Assembly: GCA_003278955.1 (NCBI GenBank)
Contig: QCCB01000003.1
Location: 1-64,000, forward strand
Length of the DNA stretch: 64,000 nt
Reading direction: 5' to 3'
DNA from: Prochlorococcus sp. AG-347-K10
GTDB lineage: Bacteria; Cyanobacteriota; Cyanobacteriia; PCC-6307; Cyanobiaceae
This document shows positions 37,766 through 46,169 of this stretch, one piece after another; position 1 is the first letter of the stretch, and each line of letters starts with the position of its first letter. Below the pieces are notes generated by a model. The model did not search any database, was not told the origin of the DNA, and saw only the letters and a program-made list of their open reading frames with translations. The position numbers were made by a program, and so were the translations under genes.

Positions 37766-37967
37766 ACCCCCCTTTTTTAACTGATCCCGAAGAAAAAATA
37801 TATATTTGTTGAGTCGTTAACAAATTCAGGTAATAAAATTTAAAAAAAAAGAAAATTAATTTACATTTGAAAAAGATCTGAAAATCAATTAATTTCTTTT
37901 ATACCAACTGTTTTGACGAGAAATATTAATTTTGTGAATTTTTTAGTAGTCAGAGGATCCTGACGAC

Positions 37968-38036
37968 ATGCCAAAAAGACACACAATTCCTCCAAAAAAA
38001 GAACATACTGATCCCAAGCAAAAACGGAGAATTTAA
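37968..38036 (+). CDS. Possible 22-aa basic peptide upstream of DUF4912 gene
   Basis: ATG at 37968 has a purine-rich AGAGGA about 10 bp upstream. It encodes a short basic, proline-containing peptide (starts MPKRHTIPPKKEH, ends KQKRRI) and stops at 38034-38036, one base before the GTG of the DUF4912 gene. It could be a leader peptide or translational coupler, or a chance ORF. Eight of the 22 residues are Lys or Arg, which is odd but not proof. Confidence 0.35.
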   Translation: MPKRHTIPPKKEHTDPKQKRRI

Positions 38037-38037
38037 A

Positions 38038-39138
38038 GTGGCTGATGGGATCATGAATAAAGATCAACTACTCTCACTAACCCTCAGACAATTGCGTCAA
38101 GAAGCAAGTAAATTATCGGTTCCGCTGTACAGTCGTAAAACAAAAGCTGTTTTAGTTGATTTAATACTTAAATATCAAGAAAAATCTACAAAAAAAACAT
38201 ACACTATACCTCCTGAGTCAAAATCTGATGAAACTTTTGATTCCAATGCTTTCAATAGTAGCGAAGAAGTTAAAACAAATGTAGTATTCCTGCCCCGTGA
38301 TCCAGATTGGGCTTATGTTTTTTGGCAAATTTCTGATGCAGATAGAGAAAAAGCACAATCTTTGGGAGCTAATAAATTATGTTTAAGATTATTTGATGCA
38401 TCTGGTTCTGAAGGAAGCAACTTGAATCAAGGAACACTAAGGGAAATAGCAGTTGATAGTTACAGCACTGAGTGGTACTTGCCAATCCCACTTGCAGATA
38501 GGGATTATAAAGTTGAATTAGGTTACAAATATGGTTTTAACTGGATGTCATTAGCATTCTCTTCGATAAGCCATGTACCTGGTTCACATCCCTCTGAACA
38601 AATTCTTGATAAATTTGTACCTTTTAATTTAGATTCCACTCCAGAGCCAATCCCAGATATATCTAATCCTGTTGTTTCAGAACAAAGTGGTATGCATGAA
38701 AGGTTATACCAAGCAGCAACTAATATTTCTCTAAGAAGAAAAGTTGGTTCTGAAGAATTCATGGAAAATGTAAATTCAACAAATCTCAATGATAATTTTA
38801 CAGACTCAGGTGCTGGTAAATGGTCATCAGGTTTAAATGATTCTGGAAGCGGAATTGTTAAAAATAGATCTTTTTGGCTCGTTGCCGATGCTGAATTAAT
38901 AGTTTATGGAGCTACAGAGCCTTCTGCAAAACTGACAATAGGTGGAGAAGATGTACCTCTTGCTGCAGATGGTACTTTTAGAGTTCAAGTTCCATTTAGA
39001 GATGGGATTCAAAAATATGATATTAAAGCTGTTGATGTATCTGGTGAGCAAGAAAAAAGTATATCAATGAAATTTGATAGAACCACACCACTTGACGACA
39101 CTAATGAGAAAGATAATGCTGAGACTGAATGGTTTTAA
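38038..39138 (+). CDS. DUF4912 protein with N-terminal SAP/Rho-N-like helix
   Basis: The 366-aa protein begins with a SAP/Rho N-terminal-like helix pair (LTLRQLRQEASKLSVPLYSRKTKAVLVDLI in two parts, residues 10-42), often nucleic-acid binding. A DUF4912 domain follows (about 80-180: PRDPDWAYVFWQISDADREKA; STEWYLPIPLADRDYKVELGY). Near the C-terminus is a beta-rich, Ig-like or PKD-like segment (about 285-345; GATEPSAKLTIGGEDVPLAADGTF). DUF4912 is common in cyanobacteria and firmicutes with no known activity. The start is GTG 38038, with GGAGA at 38026-38030, a good 7-8 bp spacing; ATG 38053 is the alternative. Confidence 0.82.
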   Translation: MADGIMNKDQLLSLTLRQLRQEASKLSVPLYSRKTKAVLVDLILKYQEKSTKKTYTIPPESKSDETFDSNAFNSSEEVKTNVVFLPRDPDWAYVFWQISDADREKAQSLGANKLCLRLFDASGSEGSNLNQGTLREIAVDSYSTEWYLPIPLADRDYKVELGYKYGFNWMSLAFSSISHVPGSHPSEQILDKFVPFNLDSTPEPIPDISNPVVSEQSGMHERLYQAATNISLRRKVGSEEFMENVNSTNLNDNFTDSGAGKWSSGLNDSGSGIVKNRSFWLVADAELIVYGATEPSAKLTIGGEDVPLAADGTFRVQVPFRDGIQKYDIKAVDVSGEQEKSISMKFDRTTPLDDTNEKDNAETEWF

Positions 39139-39150
39139 TAAATTAAATTG

Positions 39151-39321
39151 ATGCTAAAAAAAATTGTAGCTTTTACTCCATTGTTTGGTGCATTAACGTT
39201 TCCACTAATAGTTCCAATTACAATTTCTAAATTTGGTGTTAACTATGGAATTGTTAGTGCATTATTAATTTCTTCATTATGGTTTATCGCTATGTTAAGA
39301 ACTTCCGAAATGCCTCATTAA
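39151..39321 (+). CDS. Small membrane protein, 56 aa
   Basis: ATG 39151 to TAA 39319-39321. Two hydrophobic helices are visible: residues 5-22 (IVAFTPLFGALTFPLIV) and 32-48 (YGIVSALLISSLWFIAML), then RTSEMPH. I do not recognise a family. It follows the DUF4912 gene by 12 bp and precedes pgm by 32 bp on the same strand, so it may be in an operon. Clean hydropathy and tight packing support a real gene. Confidence 0.7.
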   Translation: MLKKIVAFTPLFGALTFPLIVPITISKFGVNYGIVSALLISSLWFIAMLRTSEMPH

Positions 39322-39353
39322 TTTAGTTAGATTTTTTGAAGTTTCTTAAAAAT

Positions 39354-40991
39354 ATGACTCAAGTAAGTGTAATTAATATCAGTTCTCCTTTTCTAGATCA
39401 AAAACCAGGCACTTCTGGTTTAAGAAAAAGTACTTTAAAGTTTCAGGAAGAACATTATCTAGAAGTTTTTATTGAAGCAATCTTACAATCATTGGAAGAT
39501 TTAAGAGGTTCAACATTAGTAGTTGGAGGTGATGGAAGATATGGCAATATTGAAGCAATAAAAAAAATTGTCAAAATATGCATTGCTCATAAAGTTCAAA
39601 AGGTGATTGTTCCAAAATACGGTTTATTATCTACTCCTGCGACATCACATTTAATTAGAAAAGAAAAAGCTATTGGTGGGATTATTCTTTCTGCAAGCCA
39701 TAATCCTGGTGGGATTGATGGTGACTTTGGAGTGAAATTGAATATCTCTAATGGTGGCCCAGCTCCTGAGATAATTACTAATAAGATTTTTAAGGTTTCA
39801 CAATTACTAACTAGTTATAAAATCTGTAAAATTCAATTACCTGATTTTAGTGAATATGGAACTTATCCTCACGGTGAAACTACCTTAGAAATTATCGATG
39901 GATTAACAGATTATTCTAATTTGATGGAGAAAATTTTTGATTTTGATCAAATTAGTGATTTTTTAAAAAAAGACTTCTCGTTAATCTTTGATGCAATGAA
40001 TGCGGTTACAGGCCCATATGCAAAAAATATTTTTGTTGAAAGAATGGGTCTTGCTCCTGATTGTGTCATGAATGGTAACCCCTTAAAAGATTTTGGAGGT
40101 TTACATCCTGATCCTAATCTTACTTACGCATCCCACTTGGCTGATTTGTTATTAAATAAAAAATCTTATAGTTTTGGTGCTGCATGCGATGGAGATGGAG
40201 ACAGGAATATGATTTTAGGAAGTGGATGTTTTGTAAATCCTAGTGATAGCCTTGCAGTTATCACTGCTAACTCAAAATGTGTGCCTGGTTATAAAGATGG
40301 TATTACAGGTGTAGCACGATCCATGCCAACCAGCTCAGCGGTTGATAATGTTGCTCGAACATTAAATATACCTTGTTTTGAGACACCTACTGGATGGAAG
40401 TTTTTTGGAAATCTTTTAGATTCTAATTTAATTACTTTATGTGGAGAAGAAAGTTTTGGAACAGGTAGTAATCATGTGAGAGAGAAAGATGGACTATGGG
40501 CAGTTTTGTATTGGTTACAAGTTTTAGCTGAGAAAAAATGTTCTGTAAGTGATTTGATGCAGAATCATTGGAAACATTTTGGTAGGAATTATTATTCAAG
40601 ACATGATTATGAAGCAATTCCTTCGAATATTGCTAATCAAATCTTTGGTAATCTAACTTCGATGCTCGAAAATTTAAAAGGAAATAGTTTTGCTGGCCAT
40701 TTAGTTAAAGTTGCAGATAACTTTTCATATTTAGATCCCGTTGATAATTCCACAAGTGAAAATCAAGGTTTAAGATTGGTTCTTGATGATAATTCTCGTG
40801 TAATTGTGCGCCTTTCTGGAACTGGAACTAAGGGTGCAACATTAAGACTTTATTTTGAGAAATTTTTTAATCCTCAAAAGAATCTTTCTTTAAATCCTCA
40901 GATCGCTTTGAAACCTTTAATAAATGATTTAGATGCTTTATTAAACATTTCAAAACTTACTCAAATGGAAACTCCTACAGTAATTACATAG
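39354..40991 (+). CDS. pgm: Phosphoglucomutase
   Basis: The roughly 545-aa alpha-D-phosphohexomutase interconverts glucose-1-P and glucose-6-P for glycogen and sugar-nucleotide supply. The phosphoserine is S115 in LSASHNPGG, the metal loop is CDGDGDRNM, the sugar-binding loop is GEESFGTGSNH and the phosphate loop RLSGTGTKGATLR is near the C-terminus. The N-terminal KPGTSGLRK is standard. I prefer ATG 39354 over an upstream TTG at 39336. Length fits the long eukaryote-like Pgm type. Confidence 0.95.
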   Translation: MTQVSVINISSPFLDQKPGTSGLRKSTLKFQEEHYLEVFIEAILQSLEDLRGSTLVVGGDGRYGNIEAIKKIVKICIAHKVQKVIVPKYGLLSTPATSHLIRKEKAIGGIILSASHNPGGIDGDFGVKLNISNGGPAPEIITNKIFKVSQLLTSYKICKIQLPDFSEYGTYPHGETTLEIIDGLTDYSNLMEKIFDFDQISDFLKKDFSLIFDAMNAVTGPYAKNIFVERMGLAPDCVMNGNPLKDFGGLHPDPNLTYASHLADLLLNKKSYSFGAACDGDGDRNMILGSGCFVNPSDSLAVITANSKCVPGYKDGITGVARSMPTSSAVDNVARTLNIPCFETPTGWKFFGNLLDSNLITLCGEESFGTGSNHVREKDGLWAVLYWLQVLAEKKCSVSDLMQNHWKHFGRNYYSRHDYEAIPSNIANQIFGNLTSMLENLKGNSFAGHLVKVADNFSYLDPVDNSTSENQGLRLVLDDNSRVIVRLSGTGTKGATLRLYFEKFFNPQKNLSLNPQIALKPLINDLDALLNISKLTQMETPTVIT

Positions 40992-41024
40992 AATTGAAAG
41001 TAATGATTTTTTGATTTTATCTAT

Positions 41025-42314
41025 ATGTATTCAGAAAATTTATTTACTAATTATTCTCAAATAGAAAATAATGCACCTTTGGCAGATCAATTAAGACCAA
41101 AGAATTTGCAAGATTTTTTTGGTCAACAACCAATCTTGAATGAAAATTCGCTTTTGAGAAGTGCAATATTAAACGATAAGATTAGTAATTTTATTTTTTT
41201 TGGACCTCCTGGTGTTGGGAAAACTACTCTAATTGAAATTATTTCCTTTAATACGCGTTCAAAATTAATTAAGTTAAATGCAGTACTATCAAGTGTTAAA
41301 GAATTAAGAAATGAAATCGCTAATGCAAAAGATAGATTAATAAATTCAAAAAGAAAAACAATTTTATTTATCGATGAGGTTCATAGATTTACATCAGTTC
41401 AGCAAGATGCTTTATTACCTTCAATAGAAAATGGAACTATAACTTTTATTGGTGCTACAACTGAAAATCCTTTCTTTGCTGTTAACAAAGCGCTTGTTAG
41501 TAGGTCTCGTATTTTTAGATTACTGCCTTTATCAGAAAATGATTTGCAGAAAATAATACAAAAAGTCATAACTCACTATTCTAAAAAAAAAGATTCAAAA
41601 AAGGTTTATTTAACTCAAGACGCTATAAGTCATTTAATTAAATTTTCTGGTGGTGATGCAAGAACATTAATAAATGCGCTAGAGATTGCCATAGAAGCAA
41701 CTGCTGAAAATGATGCTAAAGAAATCAAGATTAATCTCTCAATAGCAGAGGATGCAATTCAAAAGAAAAATATTGTTTACGATAAAAATGGTCAAAATCA
41801 TTACGATGTAATAAGTGCTTTTATAAAGTCGATAAGAGGTTCTGATCCAGATGCAACCTTATTCTGGCTTGCGAATATGCTGGAGGCCGGTGAAGATCCT
41901 AATTTTATTTTTAGAAGACTACTCATATCTGCCAGTGAAGATATTGGAATAGCTGATCCTAATGCCATAGTAGTTGTACAATCCTGTTGTGATGCTTTTG
42001 ATAGAGTTGGTTTTCCAGAAGGATTATATTTTTTAACTCAGGCTTCTTTATATTTAGCTATGTCTCCAAAAAGTAATAGTACGAAAAGTATTTTTAAAGC
42101 AATTGAAACAATCAAATCTACCAATGCTTTTGATGTTCCATTTCATTTGAAAAATAATTCTAATACTTATGTCAATCCTCATAATTTTCCAGGTAATTGG
42201 GTTGCACAAGAATATCTTCCTAAATCTTTAAAAGGTTTAAAAATATGGAAGCCTAATAATCATGGATGGGAGAAAATGAGATATGAAGAACTGCTTAGAA
42301 AAAAAGAAAACTAA
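41025..42314 (+). CDS. rarA: RarA/MgsA-type replication-associated recombination ATPase
   Basis: The 429-aa AAA+ clamp-loader-like ATPase acts at stalled replication forks. It starts LADQLRPKNLQDFFGQQ. The P-loop FFGPPGVGKTT is at residues 59-69, Walker B ILFIDEVHRF near 113-122, and the arginine-finger segment VSRSRIF follows. The C-terminal MgsA tetramerisation domain has ASEDIGIADPNAI and LYLAMSPKSNS. ATG start at 41025, 33 bp after pgm. Its end overlaps the convergent PPTase gene by 4 bp. Confidence 0.94.
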   Translation: MYSENLFTNYSQIENNAPLADQLRPKNLQDFFGQQPILNENSLLRSAILNDKISNFIFFGPPGVGKTTLIEIISFNTRSKLIKLNAVLSSVKELRNEIANAKDRLINSKRKTILFIDEVHRFTSVQQDALLPSIENGTITFIGATTENPFFAVNKALVSRSRIFRLLPLSENDLQKIIQKVITHYSKKKDSKKVYLTQDAISHLIKFSGGDARTLINALEIAIEATAENDAKEIKINLSIAEDAIQKKNIVYDKNGQNHYDVISAFIKSIRGSDPDATLFWLANMLEAGEDPNFIFRRLLISASEDIGIADPNAIVVVQSCCDAFDRVGFPEGLYFLTQASLYLAMSPKSNSTKSIFKAIETIKSTNAFDVPFHLKNNSNTYVNPHNFPGNWVAQEYLPKSLKGLKIWKPNNHGWEKMRYEELLRKKEN

Positions 42315-42967
42315 AAATTTTTTGAACAACAAATAATCTCAGTGTTAAAATAATTTTTCTCTTTGTAGGCTAAAGCAATAGTCCAGTTATGGAAGTTAAT
42401 CTGCGAATAATTTAAATGTATGTCTTTTTTTTTATGAATCAACTCTTTTGGCTTTTCAAAATATTGCCAATGGTTTATGTCTTTAGCTAATTTTCCATGA
42501 TCCCATTTAATAGCCGCTTCAACTGCACACCATTGATTTAATATCATGTTTTTTGTCAAATAATTATTATGAATTGATTTATTGGTATGAAAAAAATATT
42601 TTTCTGCAAATTTTACATGGTTAAAATCTCTATCTGTTCTCTCAATATCAATCCCTATTTTGTTTTTATGCCAGACTATAGTAAGGGCATCTTTACAATG
42701 ACTTAAACTTATATTTCCCATGCCATAGGGTAAGCTTGGAGGCTCTCCAGGATCAGCCTTAATCGGAATTTCTAGGGGATCCAGATCAAAAAGTGTTGAA
42801 AGTGATTTTCGTAAATAAGCTCTTGTTTCTAAATAAATCTTTGATCTTGAACTTGATAGATTGTTTGCAGTTTTGATTTCTTCTAATGTTGCAATATCTT
42901 TCACACCTTTAATCTCATAAAACCAAATTTTTGGTATTTTATATTTATACTCATTTAAAAATTTCAA
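42311..42967 (-). CDS. 4'-phosphopantetheinyl transferase (Sfp/HetI type)
   Basis: The 218-aa protein transfers phosphopantetheine from CoA to carrier proteins such as acyl carrier protein. The Mg-binding GIDIE (D107, E109) and the WCAVEAAIKWDHGK motif (E150, K154) are present, with SLSHCKDALTIVW as the CoA-binding region. The start appears to be TTG at 42967, since an in-frame stop lies two codons before it and no Met follows before conserved sequence. This TTG shares bases with the ATG of the divergent prxQ, so there is no spacer at all. It may be the only PPTase acting on ACP; I cannot check for an AcpS. Confidence 0.88.
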   Translation of the reverse strand: MKFLNEYKYKIPKIWFYEIKGVKDIATLEEIKTANNLSSSRSKIYLETRAYLRKSLSTLFDLDPLEIPIKADPGEPPSLPYGMGNISLSHCKDALTIVWHKNKIGIDIERTDRDFNHVKFAEKYFFHTNKSIHNNYLTKNMILNQWCAVEAAIKWDHGKLAKDINHWQYFEKPKELIHKKKDIHLNYSQINFHNWTIALAYKEKNYFNTEIICCSKNF

Positions 42968-43434
42968 TGGCTCTTAAGGTTGGTGACAAAGCACCAGAAT
43001 TTAAATTAAAAGATTCTTTTGAAAAAGAAGTTTCTCTTAGTGATTTTAAAGGTAAAAGAATAATACTATATTTTTATCCAAAAGATAATACTCCAGGATG
43101 TACTAAAGAAGCCTGCAATTTTAAAGAAAATTGGGATTTACTACAAAAAAATAATATTGTTGTACTTGGTATCAGTAAAGATAATGCCATTTCTCATCAG
43201 AAGTTTATAGAAAAATTTAATTTACCCTTTATTCTTTTAACTGATTCCGAACCTTTTCAAGTTTCCACTGATTACGATAGCTATGGACTGAAGAAATTTA
43301 TGGGTAAAGAATATATGGGAATGATGAGAAATACATTTTTGATTGGTGCTGATGGTAGTATCGAAAAAATTTACTTAAAAGTAAAAGCAGCAATAATGGC
43401 TGATCATATAATTGCAGACCTAGGATTACAATAA
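42967..43434 (+). CDS. bcp: Peroxiredoxin Q / bacterioferritin comigratory protein
   Basis: The 155-aa thiol peroxidase reduces H2O2 and alkyl hydroperoxides with thioredoxin. Peroxidatic C45 and resolving C50 (TPGCTKEACNF) have the PrxQ five-residue spacing, and R is present in FLLTDS...MMRNTFLI. ATG 42967 (MALKVGDKAPEF) is clearly the start. A longer frame from GTG/ATG-like codons upstream would run antisense into the PPTase gene. The start codon overlaps the PPTase TTG, so the promoter must lie within the PPTase coding region. It is convergent with coaX (9-bp overlap). Confidence 0.95.
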   Translation: MALKVGDKAPEFKLKDSFEKEVSLSDFKGKRIILYFYPKDNTPGCTKEACNFKENWDLLQKNNIVVLGISKDNAISHQKFIEKFNLPFILLTDSEPFQVSTDYDSYGLKKFMGKEYMGMMRNTFLIGADGSIEKIYLKVKAAIMADHIIADLGLQ

Positions 43435-44109
43435 CTTTTCGCGAGATAGGTGATGAATGATCATTCCCTCCATAACTAAATTTGGGGCATTAACAATATT
43501 TTTTTTCTTAGTTTTTAGAATTTCTGTAAGGAATTGAGAGTCTCCTCCACAAGTTATCAAGATATCCTTTTCAGGATTAAATAAACTATTAATAAATCCA
43601 CTTAAAGAGTTGGTTACCCCTTTTAAAATTGCTTCTTCTGTATTAATTAAAAAATCATTGGTTGGAATATCAAAATTTTTGGGAATTTTTAGATTTTTTG
43701 TTCTTTGTTGCATTGATTTTAATTGTGTTAGAAAACCTGGAATAAGTTGACCACCGAGAATGGATCCATTTGGATTTAATTTTGTTATGGATAATATTGT
43801 GCCAAAATCTGCAATTAGCAAATCTTTGTTTAAAGGGTTTTCAATAATTTTTAAAGCTGCAAGACAGGCAAGAGCTCTATCAACCCCAAAAAAATCAGGG
43901 AGATTTGATAACTGAATATCTTTAGTTTTTATTTCATTGTTTTTTTTTAGAATAAACTTTGGAGATTTCCCTACTGAAGCCCAAATTATTTTATTCATAT
44001 TGATATTTTCTGGAGGCGAATCATTTTTGTTTGTGTGAAAAAATTTATAATCACTTTCTACATATTCTGCCCAATGCAGTCTACTATTACCAACTAATAA
44101 AAAAATCAT
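43426..44109 (-). CDS. coaX: Type III pantothenate kinase
   Basis: The 227-aa ASKHA-fold kinase phosphorylates pantothenate in the first CoA step. The GVDRALACLAA motif (D77, R78) and LLIADFGTILSIT (D101) are present, as is GGQLIPGFLTQLKSM. The N-terminal phosphate loop reads LLVGNSRLHWA; the aspartate of the usual DxGNT is replaced by a hydrophobic residue, which may be the cyanobacterial variant. ATG at 44109 overlaps the cysH stop (ATGA), so translation is coupled to cysH. Confidence 0.88.
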   Translation of the reverse strand: MIFLLVGNSRLHWAEYVESDYKFFHTNKNDSPPENINMNKIIWASVGKSPKFILKKNNEIKTKDIQLSNLPDFFGVDRALACLAALKIIENPLNKDLLIADFGTILSITKLNPNGSILGGQLIPGFLTQLKSMQQRTKNLKIPKNFDIPTNDFLINTEEAILKGVTNSLSGFINSLFNPEKDILITCGGDSQFLTEILKTKKKNIVNAPNLVMEGMIIHHLSREKLL

Positions 44110-44837
44110 ATTTGATAATCATTAACATGAATTCCACATTCTTGTTTTATGCCTCCAAATCTTGTAGCTCTGCCTTTGATGTCAATACCATCTGGGGAAC
44201 TGGAGTGCCAATCACCTACAGTGGAATAACCTTTAATAAAAAGTGGATGGGCAGGTAAATTATTATCTTTCATATAATAAAAAATATCTTTATTTGTCCA
44301 ATTTAATAAAGGTCTTAAAGAAAGTCTTTGACGAATTAAGTCAAGGAATTGCATTTTATTTCTATCTTCTGTTTGGCTTGATCTAATACCGCTAGCCCAG
44401 CATTTAATATTATATTTTTCTAGAGCATTTTCTAGAGGTTTTATCTTTCTTAATTCATGATATTTATCTAAATCATTGGCTTTATTTGTTTCCCAAAGTT
44501 TTCCATATAATGCCTCCATTCTAGCTGGGGAAAGTTCACTTTGTAGAACTATTATTTCTAAAGATAAATCTTCAATAAGCTTTTGGGCGTAATGATATGT
44601 TTCTTCAGGTAAGTAACCTGTATCTATCCAGAAGATTTTGATTTTTTTTTGCAAACCTGATTGACTTAGCATATTTAGAAGAACGGATGACTGTATTCCA
44701 AAACTTGTTGTAATTGCAAATTGATTACCAAACTTTTCATGGCCCCATATAAGCATTTCTTGAGCTTTCAAATCTAAAAGCTGTTGATTATATTTCTTTA
44801 AATTATGTTTTAGATTTTTGTGAATTTTTTCAATCAT
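44106..44837 (-). CDS. cysH: Phosphoadenosine phosphosulfate reductase
   Basis: The 243-aa assimilatory reductase converts PAPS to sulfite with thioredoxin. The pyrophosphatase-like loop is TTSFGIQSSVLL, the substrate segment FWIDTGYLPEETY, then GIRSSQTEDR and the C-terminal catalytic KQECGIH (C234). The two cysteine pairs of APS reductases with a [4Fe-4S] cluster are absent (the positions read KCWASG and VGDWHS), so it is the PAPS-specific, cluster-free type. ATG start at 44837. It is coupled to coaX by a 4-bp overlap and divergent from ndbB. Confidence 0.93.
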   Translation of the reverse strand: MIEKIHKNLKHNLKKYNQQLLDLKAQEMLIWGHEKFGNQFAITTSFGIQSSVLLNMLSQSGLQKKIKIFWIDTGYLPEETYHYAQKLIEDLSLEIIVLQSELSPARMEALYGKLWETNKANDLDKYHELRKIKPLENALEKYNIKCWASGIRSSQTEDRNKMQFLDLIRQRLSLRPLLNWTNKDIFYYMKDNNLPAHPLFIKGYSTVGDWHSSSPDGIDIKGRATRFGGIKQECGIHVNDYQI

Positions 44838-44930
44838 TCTTCCAGTGGATTATGAGTTAATGTTATCTCGCTCAATTTGAAAATTATTCGTATAGTTTAA
44901 TAATACATTTATGCATAACAATATTTACTA

Positions 44931-46121
44931 ATGAAATCAATACAAAAACCAATAGTAATAGTTGGAGCAGGTTTTGCTGGCATGACTGTTGCTCTGAATT
45001 TAAAGAATATTAATCCTTCATTACCGATTCTTGTAGTAGATTCTGAGTCAAACTTTATATTTAAACCTTTGATGTATGAAATTTTAAGTAAAGAAATAAG
45101 AATGTGGGAAGCCACTCCTAAGTTTGCAAAAATTTTTTCTGATGCAGGTATAACTTTTTTAAAAAATTCTTTAACAAAGATTTCTTTTAAAGAAAATAGT
45201 CTTGAATTTAGTGATAAATTAAAAATTAATTATAAATACCTTATCCTCTGTACAGGATCAGTCCCAAATCAATTTTCAATAAAAGGTGTTGATGAAAACT
45301 GTTATTTTTTTAATAATTTAGAAGATTTTAAAAAATTAAATTATGCTTTAAAAAACCTTCAAAAAGAATATAATAAAAAGTTATTTATAGTTGGTGGCGG
45401 TCCTTCTGGAATTGAATTAGCTTGCAAAATTGATGACATATATAAAAAGAAATTTGATATTTATCTTATTGAGAAATCTAATGAAATTCTTGGTAAAAAC
45501 AAGATTTTTAATCGAGAAGAAGCAGAGAAGTCACTAGAAAAAAGAAAAATAAATGTTTTGTTAAATTCTATTGTTAATCAAGTGTCTGAAACTGCAATTT
45601 CTATCTCTAATGAAACTGGAATTAATACTTTTGATAAGGATATTGTAATTTGGACTGCAGGAGTTAAACCTAATTTGTCTTATTTGGAAACTGATGAAAT
45701 AACAAAAAAATTTGGACGAATTTTAGTTAATAAAAATTTGCAAATAGATAACTATAATAACTGTTTTGCGCTTGGCGATATTGCACTTATTGAAGGAATG
45801 GAGGATTTACCAATAACTGCTCAGGTTGCTATGCAAGAAGGAAGTCATTTGGCTAGCAATTTAGAACTTTTAATACAAGGAAAGGATCCTTTACCTTTTG
45901 AATTTCAAGACAATGGCGAAATGATTAGCTTAGGAATTGGTGAAGCTTCAATTTCTGGCCTCGGTGTTACTTTATCTGGGAAGTTGGCTTTCGAGGCAAG
46001 AAGACTTATATATGCTTCCAAGTTGCCTGATATTAAGGAAAGCCTCAAATCTGCATCTTCATGGATATTCCAAAAAAAATCTATTTTTAAAAAGTTTGTT
46101 AAAAAAGATAATTCTAATTAA
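44931..46121 (+). CDS. Type II NADH dehydrogenase (NDH-2)
   Basis: The 396-aa flavoprotein oxidises NAD(P)H and reduces quinone without pumping protons. The FAD loop IVIVGAGFAGMTVALNL is at residues 8-24 and the NADH loop FIVGGGPSGIELACKI near 153-168. FALGDIALIEGMEDLPITAQVAMQEG is the FAD-binding C-terminal signature, read in parts. A C-terminal amphipathic stretch likely sits on the membrane. In cyanobacteria NDH-2 is thought to sense or tune plastoquinone redox state. ATG start at 44931. The transporter gene follows after 48 bp. Confidence 0.9.
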   Translation: MKSIQKPIVIVGAGFAGMTVALNLKNINPSLPILVVDSESNFIFKPLMYEILSKEIRMWEATPKFAKIFSDAGITFLKNSLTKISFKENSLEFSDKLKINYKYLILCTGSVPNQFSIKGVDENCYFFNNLEDFKKLNYALKNLQKEYNKKLFIVGGGPSGIELACKIDDIYKKKFDIYLIEKSNEILGKNKIFNREEAEKSLEKRKINVLLNSIVNQVSETAISISNETGINTFDKDIVIWTAGVKPNLSYLETDEITKKFGRILVNKNLQIDNYNNCFALGDIALIEGMEDLPITAQVAMQEGSHLASNLELLIQGKDPLPFEFQDNGEMISLGIGEASISGLGVTLSGKLAFEARRLIYASKLPDIKESLKSASSWIFQKKSIFKKFVKKDNSN

Positions 46122-46169
46122 ACTTTTTTGAAATATTTTTTTGGGTATATTGAGTTAAATAAGTTTCAT

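Noticed and set aside
37885..38067. Minus-strand 60-aa ORF opposite the DUF4912 start
   Set aside because: Antisense to a well-spaced Shine-Dalgarno/GTG start; sequence has no motif.
42931..42966. N-terminal extension of prxQ (12 residues)
   Set aside because: The family starts at MALKVGDKAPEF, and the extension reads antisense into the PPTase gene.
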